Below are positions 53,782-62,668 of a stretch of 64,000 nucleotides of DNA, one piece after another. The position numbers and the translations under genes are program-made. This DNA comes from Niabella sp. (GTDB taxonomy: Bacteria > Bacteroidota > Bacteroidia > Chitinophagales > Chitinophagaceae). Position 1 is the first letter of the stretch. Each line of letters begins with the position of its first letter. The notes beneath the pieces were generated by a model. The model saw only the letters and a program-made list of their open reading frames with translations, was not told the DNA's origin and did no database searches. The stretch is from the NCBI RefSeq assembly GCF_030150205.1, contig NZ_JASLGT010000015.1:62001-126000 (forward strand). Reading direction: 5' to 3'.

Positions 53782-55164
53782 ATGAAGAGAAGGTCCTTTA
53801 TTAAAGATACGGTTGCATGGTCATTATTGCCCATGATAAAGCCGTTGACAGGGCTGGCCATTCAATCTTCAAATATGAAAATCAAAATTGATCACATTGC
53901 TTCCGATTTTGAAAGGCAGCCGCTGGTAAGGCCATTTGGATTTAAGGGCGGTTACCTGACTGAGTTATGGCAGGCGGTATCGTTGATGCAAACTGCTGCA
54001 AGCGGACCAAAAATTGGCCTCGCTACGCAAAGCGTTTTGTACGGCGATCCGGATGTTTTTTCCGAACATTCTGAAAGTGCCGGCAATGCATTGATGTATG
54101 CGTTATCGGAGAAGGCTTTACAACTCGTAAAAGAAACGCCTTTTGACACACCTGTTGATCTTTTAGCTATGGTTTTGCCGGAGGTTACCAAATATGCAGT
54201 ATCGATTACCGGGCGAAGTAATGTAAACCTGAACTTTATTTATAATGCATTAGTGGGTGTAGACAATGCGGCGTGGCTGGTGTACGCAGCTGAAAAAAAA
54301 TGCGCAGACTTTGATGCCATGATCCCCGCGGTGTATAGAAAGCCGCTAAGCCGGCATAATTCAAAGATCGCCGTAATGTATCAGGTGCCGTATGGTATGC
54401 CCATGACGGATCTGTTAAAGGCGGCGGATGAAGGCTATTTTGTTTTTAAAATTAAAACAGGCATGCCGGGAAGCCAGGAGCAGATGCTGCAATCGGATAT
54501 GGAACGGCTAACGCTCATTCACCGTACGCTCCGGGACTTAAGAACCCCGCAAACAACGAACGGCCGGCTGATGTACACCCTGGATTCGAATGGTCGGTAT
54601 CAGAAAAAGGAAAGCTTATTAAAGTACCTTGATCATGCCCGGGAAATAGGTGCCTTTGATCAGATAAAATTGATAGAGGAGCCGCTTTGGGAATCCAATA
54701 ATGATTATGTAGGCGATGTGGGGGTGATTGTTGGGGCCGATGAAAGCGTACATACGGAGGCCGATGCTATAAAAAGAATTCAGCAGGGGTATAAAGCCAT
54801 TGTGCTGAAAGGTATTGCCAAAACATTAAGTGTGAGCTTTAAAATTGCAAAGGTGGCACATGAGCATAATGTGGCTTGCATCTGCGCGGATCTTACCGTA
54901 AACCCGCTGTTGCTGGATTGGCATAAAAACCTGGCGGCCCGGCTGCAGCCGTTCCCCGGAATCGGAATGCCGATGATCGAAACCAACGGCGATATGAACT
55001 ATAAGAACTGGCAGCTGATGAAAACGTTTAACGCTATACAGGATGCGTCCTGGCAACAGGTAAGGCAGGGAGTGTTTGAGTTGAATAATGATTTTTATGA
55101 ACGGAGCGGAGGCATATTCATGGGAACGGAGCATTACGAAAATATGTTTAAAAGAAAGTCCTGA
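53782..55164 (+). CDS. enolase-superfamily enzyme with Tat-like signal
   Basis: This 460-residue protein begins KRRSFIKDTVAWSLLPM (twin-arginine, residues 3-4). The mandelate-racemase-type barrel has FKIKTGMPGS (general base Lys), YTLDSNGRY (metal Asp), LIEEPLW (metal Glu) and GADESVHT (metal Asp/Glu), with ALVLKG-like IVLKGIAK near the C-terminal half. These residues support dehydration or epimerisation of an acid sugar. Export is unusual for this superfamily in a sugar operon. It lies 20 bases after the aldolase gene. Confidence 0.83.
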   Translation: MKRRSFIKDTVAWSLLPMIKPLTGLAIQSSNMKIKIDHIASDFERQPLVRPFGFKGGYLTELWQAVSLMQTAASGPKIGLATQSVLYGDPDVFSEHSESAGNALMYALSEKALQLVKETPFDTPVDLLAMVLPEVTKYAVSITGRSNVNLNFIYNALVGVDNAAWLVYAAEKKCADFDAMIPAVYRKPLSRHNSKIAVMYQVPYGMPMTDLLKAADEGYFVFKIKTGMPGSQEQMLQSDMERLTLIHRTLRDLRTPQTTNGRLMYTLDSNGRYQKKESLLKYLDHAREIGAFDQIKLIEEPLWESNNDYVGDVGVIVGADESVHTEADAIKRIQQGYKAIVLKGIAKTLSVSFKIAKVAHEHNVACICADLTVNPLLLDWHKNLAARLQPFPGIGMPMIETNGDMNYKNWQLMKTFNAIQDASWQQVRQGVFELNNDFYERSGGIFMGTEHYENMFKRKS

Positions 55165-55262
55165 CATATTTCACCGCCAACCTAAACAAGCGCGTGCCGA
55201 TGCCTGCACGTAGTGAAGGTATACGAAGGAAGAAAAGGATCAAATAATTAAATTCAGTTAAT

Positions 55263-56606
55263 ATGAATAATAGTAAAGGCCGCAGGAGCTTTATAAAAAA
55301 ATCTGCAGTGATCGGGTTAGGCGCCACACTGAGCTTTGAAAAAGTATTGCCTACCGTTTTCCAGGCGGAAGGGAAACCGGCGGTGCTGGGGGGAAGCCCC
55401 CTGGTGAATGCGCCCTGGCCCAAGTGGCCCATCTGGAATAAAGAAACCGATGAGCCGCTTGTTTTAGAAGCCCTGCGTAGCGGCGTTTGGTCGCGTGCAG
55501 AAAAAGTAACATTATTCGAAAAAAAATGGGCTGCGCTCATCGGGACAAAAAGAGCGCTGGCAACGGTTAACGGAACCAATGCGCTGATTACTGCCGTGGC
55601 ACAATCGGATATTGGCGGCGGGGATGAAGTGATTTTACCACCCTATACCTTTATTGCAACCCTTACAGCAATACTGAATGCGGGGGCAATGCCCGTGTTT
55701 GCGGATGTAAATCCGGATACCTTCCTGATAGATCCGGAGGCCATTAAGAAAAAAATTACCAGTCGCACCAGGGCGATCTTACCGGTGCATATTTGTGGCT
55801 TACCGGCCGATATGGGAAATATCATGCAGATCGCCAACCAGCATAATTTAATAGTGATTGAAGATGCCTGTCAGGCCTGGCTGGCAGAGATCAATCATAA
55901 AAAAGTGGGCACTTTTGGTCATGCCGGATGTTTCAGTTTTCAGAATTCTAAAAATTTGCCGATAGGTGAGGGTGGTGCTATTGTAAGTGATGACGAAGGT
56001 TTTATGGACCGGTGTGTTTCATATCATAACCTGGGGCTGCCCTATGGAACGGCCTCTGCGCGACCCGGCAGCAAACTGCGGTTAACAGAGTACCAGGCCG
56101 CTATCGGGATGGTACAGATGGAGCGGCTTTTGCCGCAAACAGCCACCAGGAATGAAAATGCGCTTTATTTAAGGCAGCAGATGAAAAATATAAAGGGAAT
56201 TATACCACATACCTTAAACCCTGGTGTTACGCAGGCTGCGTATCATTTATTTCCTTTCAGGTATGATCAGCGCCATTTTGCAGATCTGCCAAGAGCACAA
56301 TTTATAAAAGCCTTACAGGCTGAAGGTATTCCTTGTTCCGGTGGTTATACGCCTTTAAATACGGTGGAGTACCTGGGCAATACGTTTGAGACGAAGAATT
56401 ATAAAAAGATGTATACGGCACCTGAGCTGAGTTACGAACGGTTTAAAGAAAATAACCACTGCCCCAAAAATGAGCGGCTTTGCCAGGAAGCTGTTTGGCT
56501 GCCGCAGAATGTATTACTTGCTAATAAGGGAAGCATGGACCTGATTGTTTCGGCTATCCAGAAAATTCAGAAGAATGCTGCTACAATCGGTAAAAAGGGT
56601 GCATAG
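55263..56606 (+). CDS. second DegT-type aminotransferase with Tat-like signal
   Basis: This 447-residue protein has a twin-arginine start GRRSFIKKSAVIGLGATLSF, then a full DegT/DnrJ/EryC1 domain: ATVNGTNAL, PYTFIATLTAILNAG, the PLP Asp199-or-200 in VIEDAC, and Lys230 in FQNSKNLPIGEGG. The C-terminus has the substrate-binding PLNTVEYLGNTF region. It is a paralogue of the enzyme at 44587-45939 and lies at the end of the plus-strand operon. A periplasmic or membrane-side sugar aminotransferase is predicted; whether export really occurs must be tested. Confidence 0.87.
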   Translation: MNNSKGRRSFIKKSAVIGLGATLSFEKVLPTVFQAEGKPAVLGGSPLVNAPWPKWPIWNKETDEPLVLEALRSGVWSRAEKVTLFEKKWAALIGTKRALATVNGTNALITAVAQSDIGGGDEVILPPYTFIATLTAILNAGAMPVFADVNPDTFLIDPEAIKKKITSRTRAILPVHICGLPADMGNIMQIANQHNLIVIEDACQAWLAEINHKKVGTFGHAGCFSFQNSKNLPIGEGGAIVSDDEGFMDRCVSYHNLGLPYGTASARPGSKLRLTEYQAAIGMVQMERLLPQTATRNENALYLRQQMKNIKGIIPHTLNPGVTQAAYHLFPFRYDQRHFADLPRAQFIKALQAEGIPCSGGYTPLNTVEYLGNTFETKNYKKMYTAPELSYERFKENNHCPKNERLCQEAVWLPQNVLLANKGSMDLIVSAIQKIQKNAATIGKKGA

Positions 56607-56956
56607 TATGTAAGTGATATTGCCGTTATTCGTATGTGGGATAGTCGTTTGTTGTTATAAAAGCAGCAGCCTCCGGATGGGCTTTGATCCGGTATTGGCA
56701 ATGCCTGGCTGGAGCTTATTGTAATCAGTTATCCGGTTGCAATAAGCTCCGGTGTCGTTTCGGCATAGTCATTCCTTCTTCATGCTGTCAGCATCAATAA
56801 ACGAATAGCTGGTCCTCTTTGGCTGAATTGATAGCGTAAGGGCCTTTCTGCTTCGGCCGGGCTAACGATAAGCCTTCCGCGCATGACGTTATGATCACTG
56901 ACCTTTATCGGAGTCATGGATCGGTGAACGAAACACCTGATGTACTCAATAAAAAA
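56607..56956. other. 350-bp intergenic region
   Basis: No gene is visible. It separates the plus-strand DegT gene from the minus-strand DeoR gene, so both ends are downstream of stop codons. The only clear structure is the hairpin at 56711-56750. Confidence 0.5.
56711..56750. terminator. perfect long hairpin, probable two-way terminator
   Basis: GGAGCTTATTG pairs with CAATAAGCTCC, and the stem extends to 16 pairs with wobble pairs included (56711-56726 with 56735-56750) around an 8-nt loop. It lies between convergent genes. There is no strong T-run after it, so it could also be a processing site or a protein-binding repeat. Confidence 0.6.
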
Positions 56957-57706
56957 TTAAAGTAATGTAAGATTCGTGTCCTGGTATTTTACCAGGCTTG
57001 GGTCATTAGGGTCTAACTCTGTAATCAGATAATTGACCTGGTTTACATCACAGATTTTAATGGTCTGAATGGTATTTAACTTTTCAGAAATGGTAACCAC
57101 GGCCACTTTTTTAGCGGAGCGTACCAGGGCTTTTTTAGCCTGTACTACTTCCCAGTCAAGATCTGTTAAGCCTTCTTCAACAGAGAAGGCGTTTGCACCC
57201 AGCAAACACAGGTCTGCTTTTATTTCTGAAAGCTGGTTGATCATCCCGGACCCTACATGCAGGTTGGCGTTTTTTAACAATCTTCCGCCGATGGTGATCA
57301 CTTCAATATTGTCAAATTCAGAGAGCGTAATAGCAATTTGAGGACTAATGGTAAAGAACGTGGCTTTCATGTTCTTGGGGATCATTTTGGCCAGCTCGAG
57401 GATGGTGGTACCTCCTTCGGTAAGGACAGTTGAATTGTTTTTTATCAGTCGTAAAGCCTTTTCCGCAATAATTTTTTTGGATTCAAGGGCATACACTTCA
57501 TTTTGTCCGCTAAACGGTGAAACAAATGAAGGACCAACAGCGCCACCATGTACTTTTACCACTTTCCCTATTTCTGCTAATTCAATAATATCCCGCCGGA
57601 TGGTATCATCCGACACTTTTAGCTGTAAACTCAGGTCTGCACACAAAACTTTATTATGCAGGTTGATTTCCTTTAATATAAACTTCTGCCGTTCGTCTTT
57701 ACGCAT
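56957..57706 (-). CDS. DeoR/GlpR-family transcriptional regulator
   Basis: This 249-residue protein has an N-terminal helix-turn-helix (ADLSLQLKVSDDTIRRDI, about 24-41, with the DTIRRD signature of DeoR) followed by the KVVKVHGGAV linker and a DeoRC sugar-phosphate sensor domain (SKKIIAEKALRLIKNN, VLTEGGTTILELA, LLGANAFSVEEGLTDLDWE). It probably represses genes until a sugar phosphate binds. It sits between the amino-sugar operons and the SusCD locus, so it is the best candidate to bind the shared TGCG/CGCA sites. No such site was seen before its own start. Confidence 0.92.
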   Translation of the reverse strand: MRKDERQKFILKEINLHNKVLCADLSLQLKVSDDTIRRDIIELAEIGKVVKVHGGAVGPSFVSPFSGQNEVYALESKKIIAEKALRLIKNNSTVLTEGGTTILELAKMIPKNMKATFFTISPQIAITLSEFDNIEVITIGGRLLKNANLHVGSGMINQLSEIKADLCLLGANAFSVEEGLTDLDWEVVQAKKALVRSAKKVAVVTISEKLNTIQTIKICDVNQVNYLITELDPNDPSLVKYQDTNLTLL

Positions 57707-57818
57707 AGTAGTGATTTAGTTTAAAGCTGTTCTTCATGTTAACAATTTATTGCTGAAACTGTTCAGGTTAATTTATAGTAAATATATAGCATATATCGGA
57801 AAAACAAAGCCCGGGCTG

Positions 57819-58823
57819 TTATAACCAGTTTTTTTGCAGCGGTATCTGTTGCCCTTTGTTTTGTTTGCTCTTTGCGGCTGCATCCATAAACGCATAAATT
57901 TCCAGTGTTTCTTCGGCATTGATGGGCGATGTGCCGGTATCAAAGAATTTGATGATTTCCTTCAGTAAAGGAATATAACCATCATATTGATCAATATATA
58001 CCGTGGCGTTTTCTGCATGTACCACACCTCCGTAATCATGTTTGCCATTACGCGTACCGCGGAAAACGCCGATTCTGCCATCGCTCCAGGTACCCACAAC
58101 CACATCGGTATCGGCGGTGGAGGTTTGGCTTACGCTTACACATCCGGTGCCCATGATGGTATATAACAGCTCTACGCCATGTATCCCATACCAAAACAGA
58201 TCCGTATGGGAGGGTTCTGTTTTTGCAGGACTGAACGTACTGGCCCCCAGCACCTTTCCAAACGCATTGCTGCGCACCTTCTGTGCCTTTTCTATAAATC
58301 GTAACGAAGAAGCCGAAAACATAGGAGTGTTATATTGTTTGGCAAGTTTATAGATGCTGATCACATCGGCCATTTTAGCAGCAGCCGGTTTATCTATAAA
58401 TACCTTTTTTCCGCTTTTAAAAATTTTAGCAGCCTGCTCCAGGTGCAGGGAACCATCATTGGTTTCGAGCATCACTACGTCGCAATGATTCAGCAGCTCA
58501 TCGATGGAGCCCGCAATGGTTACCCCGTTTTCCTTTGCTTCCCTGGTATACTGGCCAATGCGGCTGTAACTGCTTTCTATTTTCTGGCTGCCATAAGGAT
58601 ACGCAATCGATACATAATACCCGTTATAAGTTGGTGTTTGCCGCACACTGTTTAATGCTTTAATAAATTCGGAAGCATGTGAAGTATCCAGGCCAATAAT
58701 GCCAACCCTGCGCATACCTGTTTGAGCATTCAAAATAGTGGTAAAGCCGGATCCGAATGCGGCATACAAACCCGCAAGACCTGTTGTTTTAATAAAATTT
58801 CTTCTGGAAGGGGTTTTGTTCAT
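57819..58823 (-). CDS. Tat-exported Gfo/Idh/MocA-family oxidoreductase
   Basis: This 334-residue protein has a twin-arginine signal (SRRNFIKTTGLAGLYA) and an NAD(P)-binding domain. The nucleotide motif is GIIGLDTSHA instead of the classic GxGxxG, and the later motif is VFIDKPAAA (EKP position as DKP). FWYGIHGVELLY contains the His expected in the active site. Exported relatives include GH109 glycosidases, which use tightly bound NAD. It should act on a sugar in the periplasm. Its promoter region contains the TGCG/CGCA sites shared with susC. Confidence 0.85.
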   Translation of the reverse strand: MNKTPSRRNFIKTTGLAGLYAAFGSGFTTILNAQTGMRRVGIIGLDTSHASEFIKALNSVRQTPTYNGYYVSIAYPYGSQKIESSYSRIGQYTREAKENGVTIAGSIDELLNHCDVVMLETNDGSLHLEQAAKIFKSGKKVFIDKPAAAKMADVISIYKLAKQYNTPMFSASSLRFIEKAQKVRSNAFGKVLGASTFSPAKTEPSHTDLFWYGIHGVELLYTIMGTGCVSVSQTSTADTDVVVGTWSDGRIGVFRGTRNGKHDYGGVVHAENATVYIDQYDGYIPLLKEIIKFFDTGTSPINAEETLEIYAFMDAAAKSKQNKGQQIPLQKNWL

Positions 58824-58905
58824 ATCTACAATTTATGAGATCGTGAATTAATTTTTATCTAAAAAGCGCGCAGCAGCAGGGCTGAAACGATACCGGCTAC
58901 AAGAT

Positions 58906-59045
58906 AATCGGTTTTTTTGCGTAAAAAAAATAAAAATACCGCAAATAAAACGCATAAAATGTTGTTTTTATAATTTTTGCTGTTATATTGCGTATAATAT
59001 CAGTAGTGAAACCGCTAAAATATTGCAAAAAATGACGATTGCCAA
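58906..59045 (+). promoter_or_regulatory. conserved leader/operator, copy B
   Basis: Half-sites TGCG at 58918 and CGCA at 58940 and 58951 match the spacing of copy A (22 and 11 nt). TATATTGCGTAT is at 58984-58995, 66 nt after TGCG, exactly as in copy A. GCTAAAATA (59014) and GATTGCCAA (59037) follow. It lies between the divergent oxidoreductase gene and susC, about 285 bases before the susC start. Confidence 0.65.
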
Positions 59046-59330
59046 GCCTGCACCCCATTTTTTAAAACAGGGCACTTCCGGCCTTAACGGCCCCGGGATC
59101 ACGAGGTATCATAGATTTCGATAAATACCTGCTTGCTGCATGAATAGCGGCATTTAAAAAAACACCTGAATTGAAGAAGGATGTACCCGTGAGGATGAAC
59201 TGAATAAGAATAGGAATGATGGAAGAACGGCCGGGTCGGTAATGGTATGCTGATGCGTATGGTTGGCAATGGCCGTTGTGTTGTGTTTCCCGGAGATTTT
59301 AATGCTTTTAACCCTAAATACTCTCTATTT

Positions 59331-62300
59331 ATGCGTATTCTGTTTATAAAATTGCTTTTCTGCGTCGGTGTATGGATATTGGGCATCTGTTCCGTGCACG
59401 CGCAGGTGATCGGCGGTGTGGTTCGGGCCAAAACGGATAACCGGCCATTGGAAGGTGTTACCGTTCAGATCGGCGGTAAGCCTGCAACCATAACCGCTAC
59501 CAATGCGGAGGGCCGTTATCAGGTGAGCGGTGGCCGCGCTGCTGATTCCGTACTGTTTTCGCATGTAGGTTTTGAGCCGGTTGCAATGGTCATTGCCGGT
59601 CAGTCAAAAATAGATGTAGAGCTGACGCCGATCAATGCTTCCCTGGACCAGGTAGTGGTTATTGGTTACGGATCGGTACGTAAACTGGATCTTACAGGAT
59701 CGGTAGGTACCGTTAATGTGGAAGATATGAAAAAAGCGCCGGTGCCCTCTTTTGCACAGGCCCTGGCCGGGAGGGTAGCGGGCGTACAGGTAAACAGTAC
59801 AGATGGACAGCCTGGTGGCGGCATGAATATTATGATCCGCGGGGCCGGATCGTTAACGCAAAGCACCACGCCCTTGTATGTAGTGGACGGTTTTCCCATC
59901 GAAAACCTGGACCCGAATACGCTGAATATGGATGATATTGCATCCGTTTCTATTTTGAAAGATGCATCGTCTACTGCTATTTATGGTTCAAGGGGTGCAA
60001 ACGGGGTGGTACTGATTCAAACACGAAGGGGAAAGCTGGGAAAGCCCGAAGTGACCATTGGCGGTACCATGGGATATCAGTTAAAACCACCATTGATCCC
60101 TGTGATGAGCCCCTATGAATTTGTGAAATACCAAATGGAGCTGAACCCCAATTCATTTAATACGCCCGCCTATACGGCACTGGGAAAAACGCTGGAGGAT
60201 TATAAAAATGTGAAGGGCATCAACTGGCAGGACCAGGTATTAAATACAGGCGTGTATCGCAATTACAACCTGGGTATCCGTGGCGGATCAGACCAAACAA
60301 AATACGCAGTATCCGGATCGGTGTTTAACCAGAAAGGGGTAATCATCAATACGGGTATGGACCGGTATACCGGACGACTTTCACTGGACCAGGTTATATC
60401 AGAAAAGTTTAAGGTTGGGGTAAATGTAGCCCTTACACAAACCGATGTATACGGGCAGCAGATCCGCTCCATTTATAGCGGCGGCAATGCTACTTCACCT
60501 GCGCTGATCCGGGCATGGATGTATCGTCCCATATCGGCCATTGAAGGAGAAGACTTGCTGAATGAAGATGCCGATCAGCAGGCCGTTAATGCCAATGATT
60601 TCCGGATCAACCCGGTTACGGACCTGCAAAACCAGTACCAGCACACGATACGGAACCAGCTGCAGTCGGATGCTTATGTGAGCTATGCCATTACACCTGA
60701 TCTTATTTTTAAATCTACAGCCGGATTAATGCAGTCGAATATGCGGAATGAGCAGTTCTATAATTCCAAAACATCGCAGGGAAGTCCGCTGAATCCCGCA
60801 AACAAAAACGGAGTGTGGGGAAGCATGAGCAATAACAATTCCAACAGCTTTTTTAATGAGAATACGCTGAATTATAAAACCATCATCGGGAAGGATCATT
60901 CAATAAACGGGATGGTGCTTTTTGGGGTAAACCAGTATAAAACAATGTACTCTTCCTTTACCGGTATACAGCTGCCCAATGAAGTAAAACGGATGGACGG
61001 GCTGGATGAGTCTGCGGGAGGTACATTTACCTCACCAAGCATTAATAATACCATCAATACCATGGTGTCTTATGCCGGGCGGATCGATTATAATTTCAGA
61101 TCGAAATACCTGCTTACAATGAACTTCCGGGCCGACGGGTCTTCCAAGTTTTTTCAGCCATGGGGCTATTTCCCGGGAGGTGCCATTGCCTGGAACATGG
61201 GCCAGGAAGATTTCTTCCATAAGGGACTTCCGTTCATTACCAATTCTAAATTACGGGCAAGCTATGGACAGAATGGAAACAACCGCGTAGGCGATTTTGA
61301 CGCCTATGCTAAACTGTCGTTAAACAATACCGGGCAGGGCTATTCGTTCAATAACCAGGCGCCTACACCGGCTGCTTATCTGGCTACCCTGGGAAATCGC
61401 GAGCTCCAATGGGAAAAAACAGAGCAGATCGATATCGGTTATGAAATCGGGATACTGGATAACCGGATCGGGCTGGAGGTAGACTGGTATCGCCGCACCG
61501 CCTCTAACCTGCTGCTGAACACCGATCTGCCGCAAAGTTCGGGTTTTGGATCAGCCCAGGTAAATATCGGCAGTCTTCGCAATACCGGCTGGGAATTTAC
61601 ACTGAATACCACCAATATAAAAAAACCGGATCTCAGCTGGACCAGCAGCTTTAATATCAGTTTTAACCGGAGTAAAATTTTATCGCTTGCCTACGGCCAG
61701 TCCTCATTGAGCAGGGTACCGACCTATCTTTCCCAGTTCGGACAGCCCTTATATCTTTCGGAAGTTGGCAAACCGGTGGGAATGATGATCGGTTATATCT
61801 GGGATGGTAATTATCAATACGAAGATTTCGACAACCCGGCGCCGGGCGTGTACATTCTTAAAAAGACCATTGCCACCAATGGTACGGCACGCAACGTGGT
61901 ACAGCCGGGTGATATCAAACTTCGGGATCTGAATGGCGATGGTACAGTTACAGCGGCGGATATGACCATTATCGGGCGGGGACAGCCGGTTCATATCGGA
62001 GGCTTCTCCAATAATTTAAATTATAAAGGTTTTGCTTTGAATGTCTTTTTTCAATGGTCTTATGGTAACGATATTTACAATGCAAACCGGCTGTTGATGG
62101 AAGGAAATAGCAACGGGTTTGCCAATATTAATCAATACGCCACCTACGCGAACCGTTGGTCGCCCGACAATCCGACCAATGAAAATTACAGAACCAGGGG
62201 GCAGGGAGTTATCGGGTATTTTTCATCAAAGAATGTAGAGGACGGGTCGTACCTGCGATTGAAGACCGTATCGTTATCCTATTCGCTTCCTTCCCGGCTG

Positions 62301-62486
62301 ATCCGGAAAGCGTACCTGAAAAACCTTACCGTGGATCTTTCTGCGCAGAACCTGGTCACCTGGACCAAATATTCCGGTCTTGATCCCGAAGTATCTACTG
62401 CTGATAATGTATTAATGCCCGGCTATGATTTTTCGGCGTACCCTAACGTACGCACGATTGTATTTGGGTTGAAAGCAACTTTTTAA
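59331..62486 (+). CDS. SusC/RagA-family TonB-dependent outer-membrane transporter
   Basis: From Met at 59331 the protein has 1051 residues with a signal peptide (RILFIKLLFCVGVWILG, cut after VHAQ); the 28 codons before it have no signal. A carboxypeptidase-D-like domain (VIGGVVRAKTDNRPLEGV) is followed by the plug domain with the signature VVVIGYGSVRKLDLTGSV and PLYVVDGFPIE, ASILKDASSTAIYGSRGANG, and the outer-membrane barrel ending in YPNVRTIVFGLKATF. It should import glycan fragments with the downstream SusD. There is no STN or anti-sigma domain, so control is probably by another regulator. Confidence 0.95.
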   Translation: MRILFIKLLFCVGVWILGICSVHAQVIGGVVRAKTDNRPLEGVTVQIGGKPATITATNAEGRYQVSGGRAADSVLFSHVGFEPVAMVIAGQSKIDVELTPINASLDQVVVIGYGSVRKLDLTGSVGTVNVEDMKKAPVPSFAQALAGRVAGVQVNSTDGQPGGGMNIMIRGAGSLTQSTTPLYVVDGFPIENLDPNTLNMDDIASVSILKDASSTAIYGSRGANGVVLIQTRRGKLGKPEVTIGGTMGYQLKPPLIPVMSPYEFVKYQMELNPNSFNTPAYTALGKTLEDYKNVKGINWQDQVLNTGVYRNYNLGIRGGSDQTKYAVSGSVFNQKGVIINTGMDRYTGRLSLDQVISEKFKVGVNVALTQTDVYGQQIRSIYSGGNATSPALIRAWMYRPISAIEGEDLLNEDADQQAVNANDFRINPVTDLQNQYQHTIRNQLQSDAYVSYAITPDLIFKSTAGLMQSNMRNEQFYNSKTSQGSPLNPANKNGVWGSMSNNNSNSFFNENTLNYKTIIGKDHSINGMVLFGVNQYKTMYSSFTGIQLPNEVKRMDGLDESAGGTFTSPSINNTINTMVSYAGRIDYNFRSKYLLTMNFRADGSSKFFQPWGYFPGGAIAWNMGQEDFFHKGLPFITNSKLRASYGQNGNNRVGDFDAYAKLSLNNTGQGYSFNNQAPTPAAYLATLGNRELQWEKTEQIDIGYEIGILDNRIGLEVDWYRRTASNLLLNTDLPQSSGFGSAQVNIGSLRNTGWEFTLNTTNIKKPDLSWTSSFNISFNRSKILSLAYGQSSLSRVPTYLSQFGQPLYLSEVGKPVGMMIGYIWDGNYQYEDFDNPAPGVYILKKTIATNGTARNVVQPGDIKLRDLNGDGTVTAADMTIIGRGQPVHIGGFSNNLNYKGFALNVFFQWSYGNDIYNANRLLMEGNSNGFANINQYATYANRWSPDNPTNENYRTRGQGVIGYFSSKNVEDGSYLRLKTVSLSYSLPSRLIRKAYLKNLTVDLSAQNLVTWTKYSGLDPEVSTADNVLMPGYDFSAYPNVRTIVFGLKATF

Positions 62487-62668
62487 TCACCTTATTTTTT
62501 AAGACGATGAAACGAGCAAATTATTTACCGATATTGTTGGGTTGCATAACAAATTTTAATCGCGGTGAAAACAGGCAGCAGCAACGTTGCAACAATTTAG
62601 TAACAACGCTGCGTAACGCCGGGAACGCGCCTTGCACAAAGCGGTTACCAAAACGGATTTTTCAAAAA

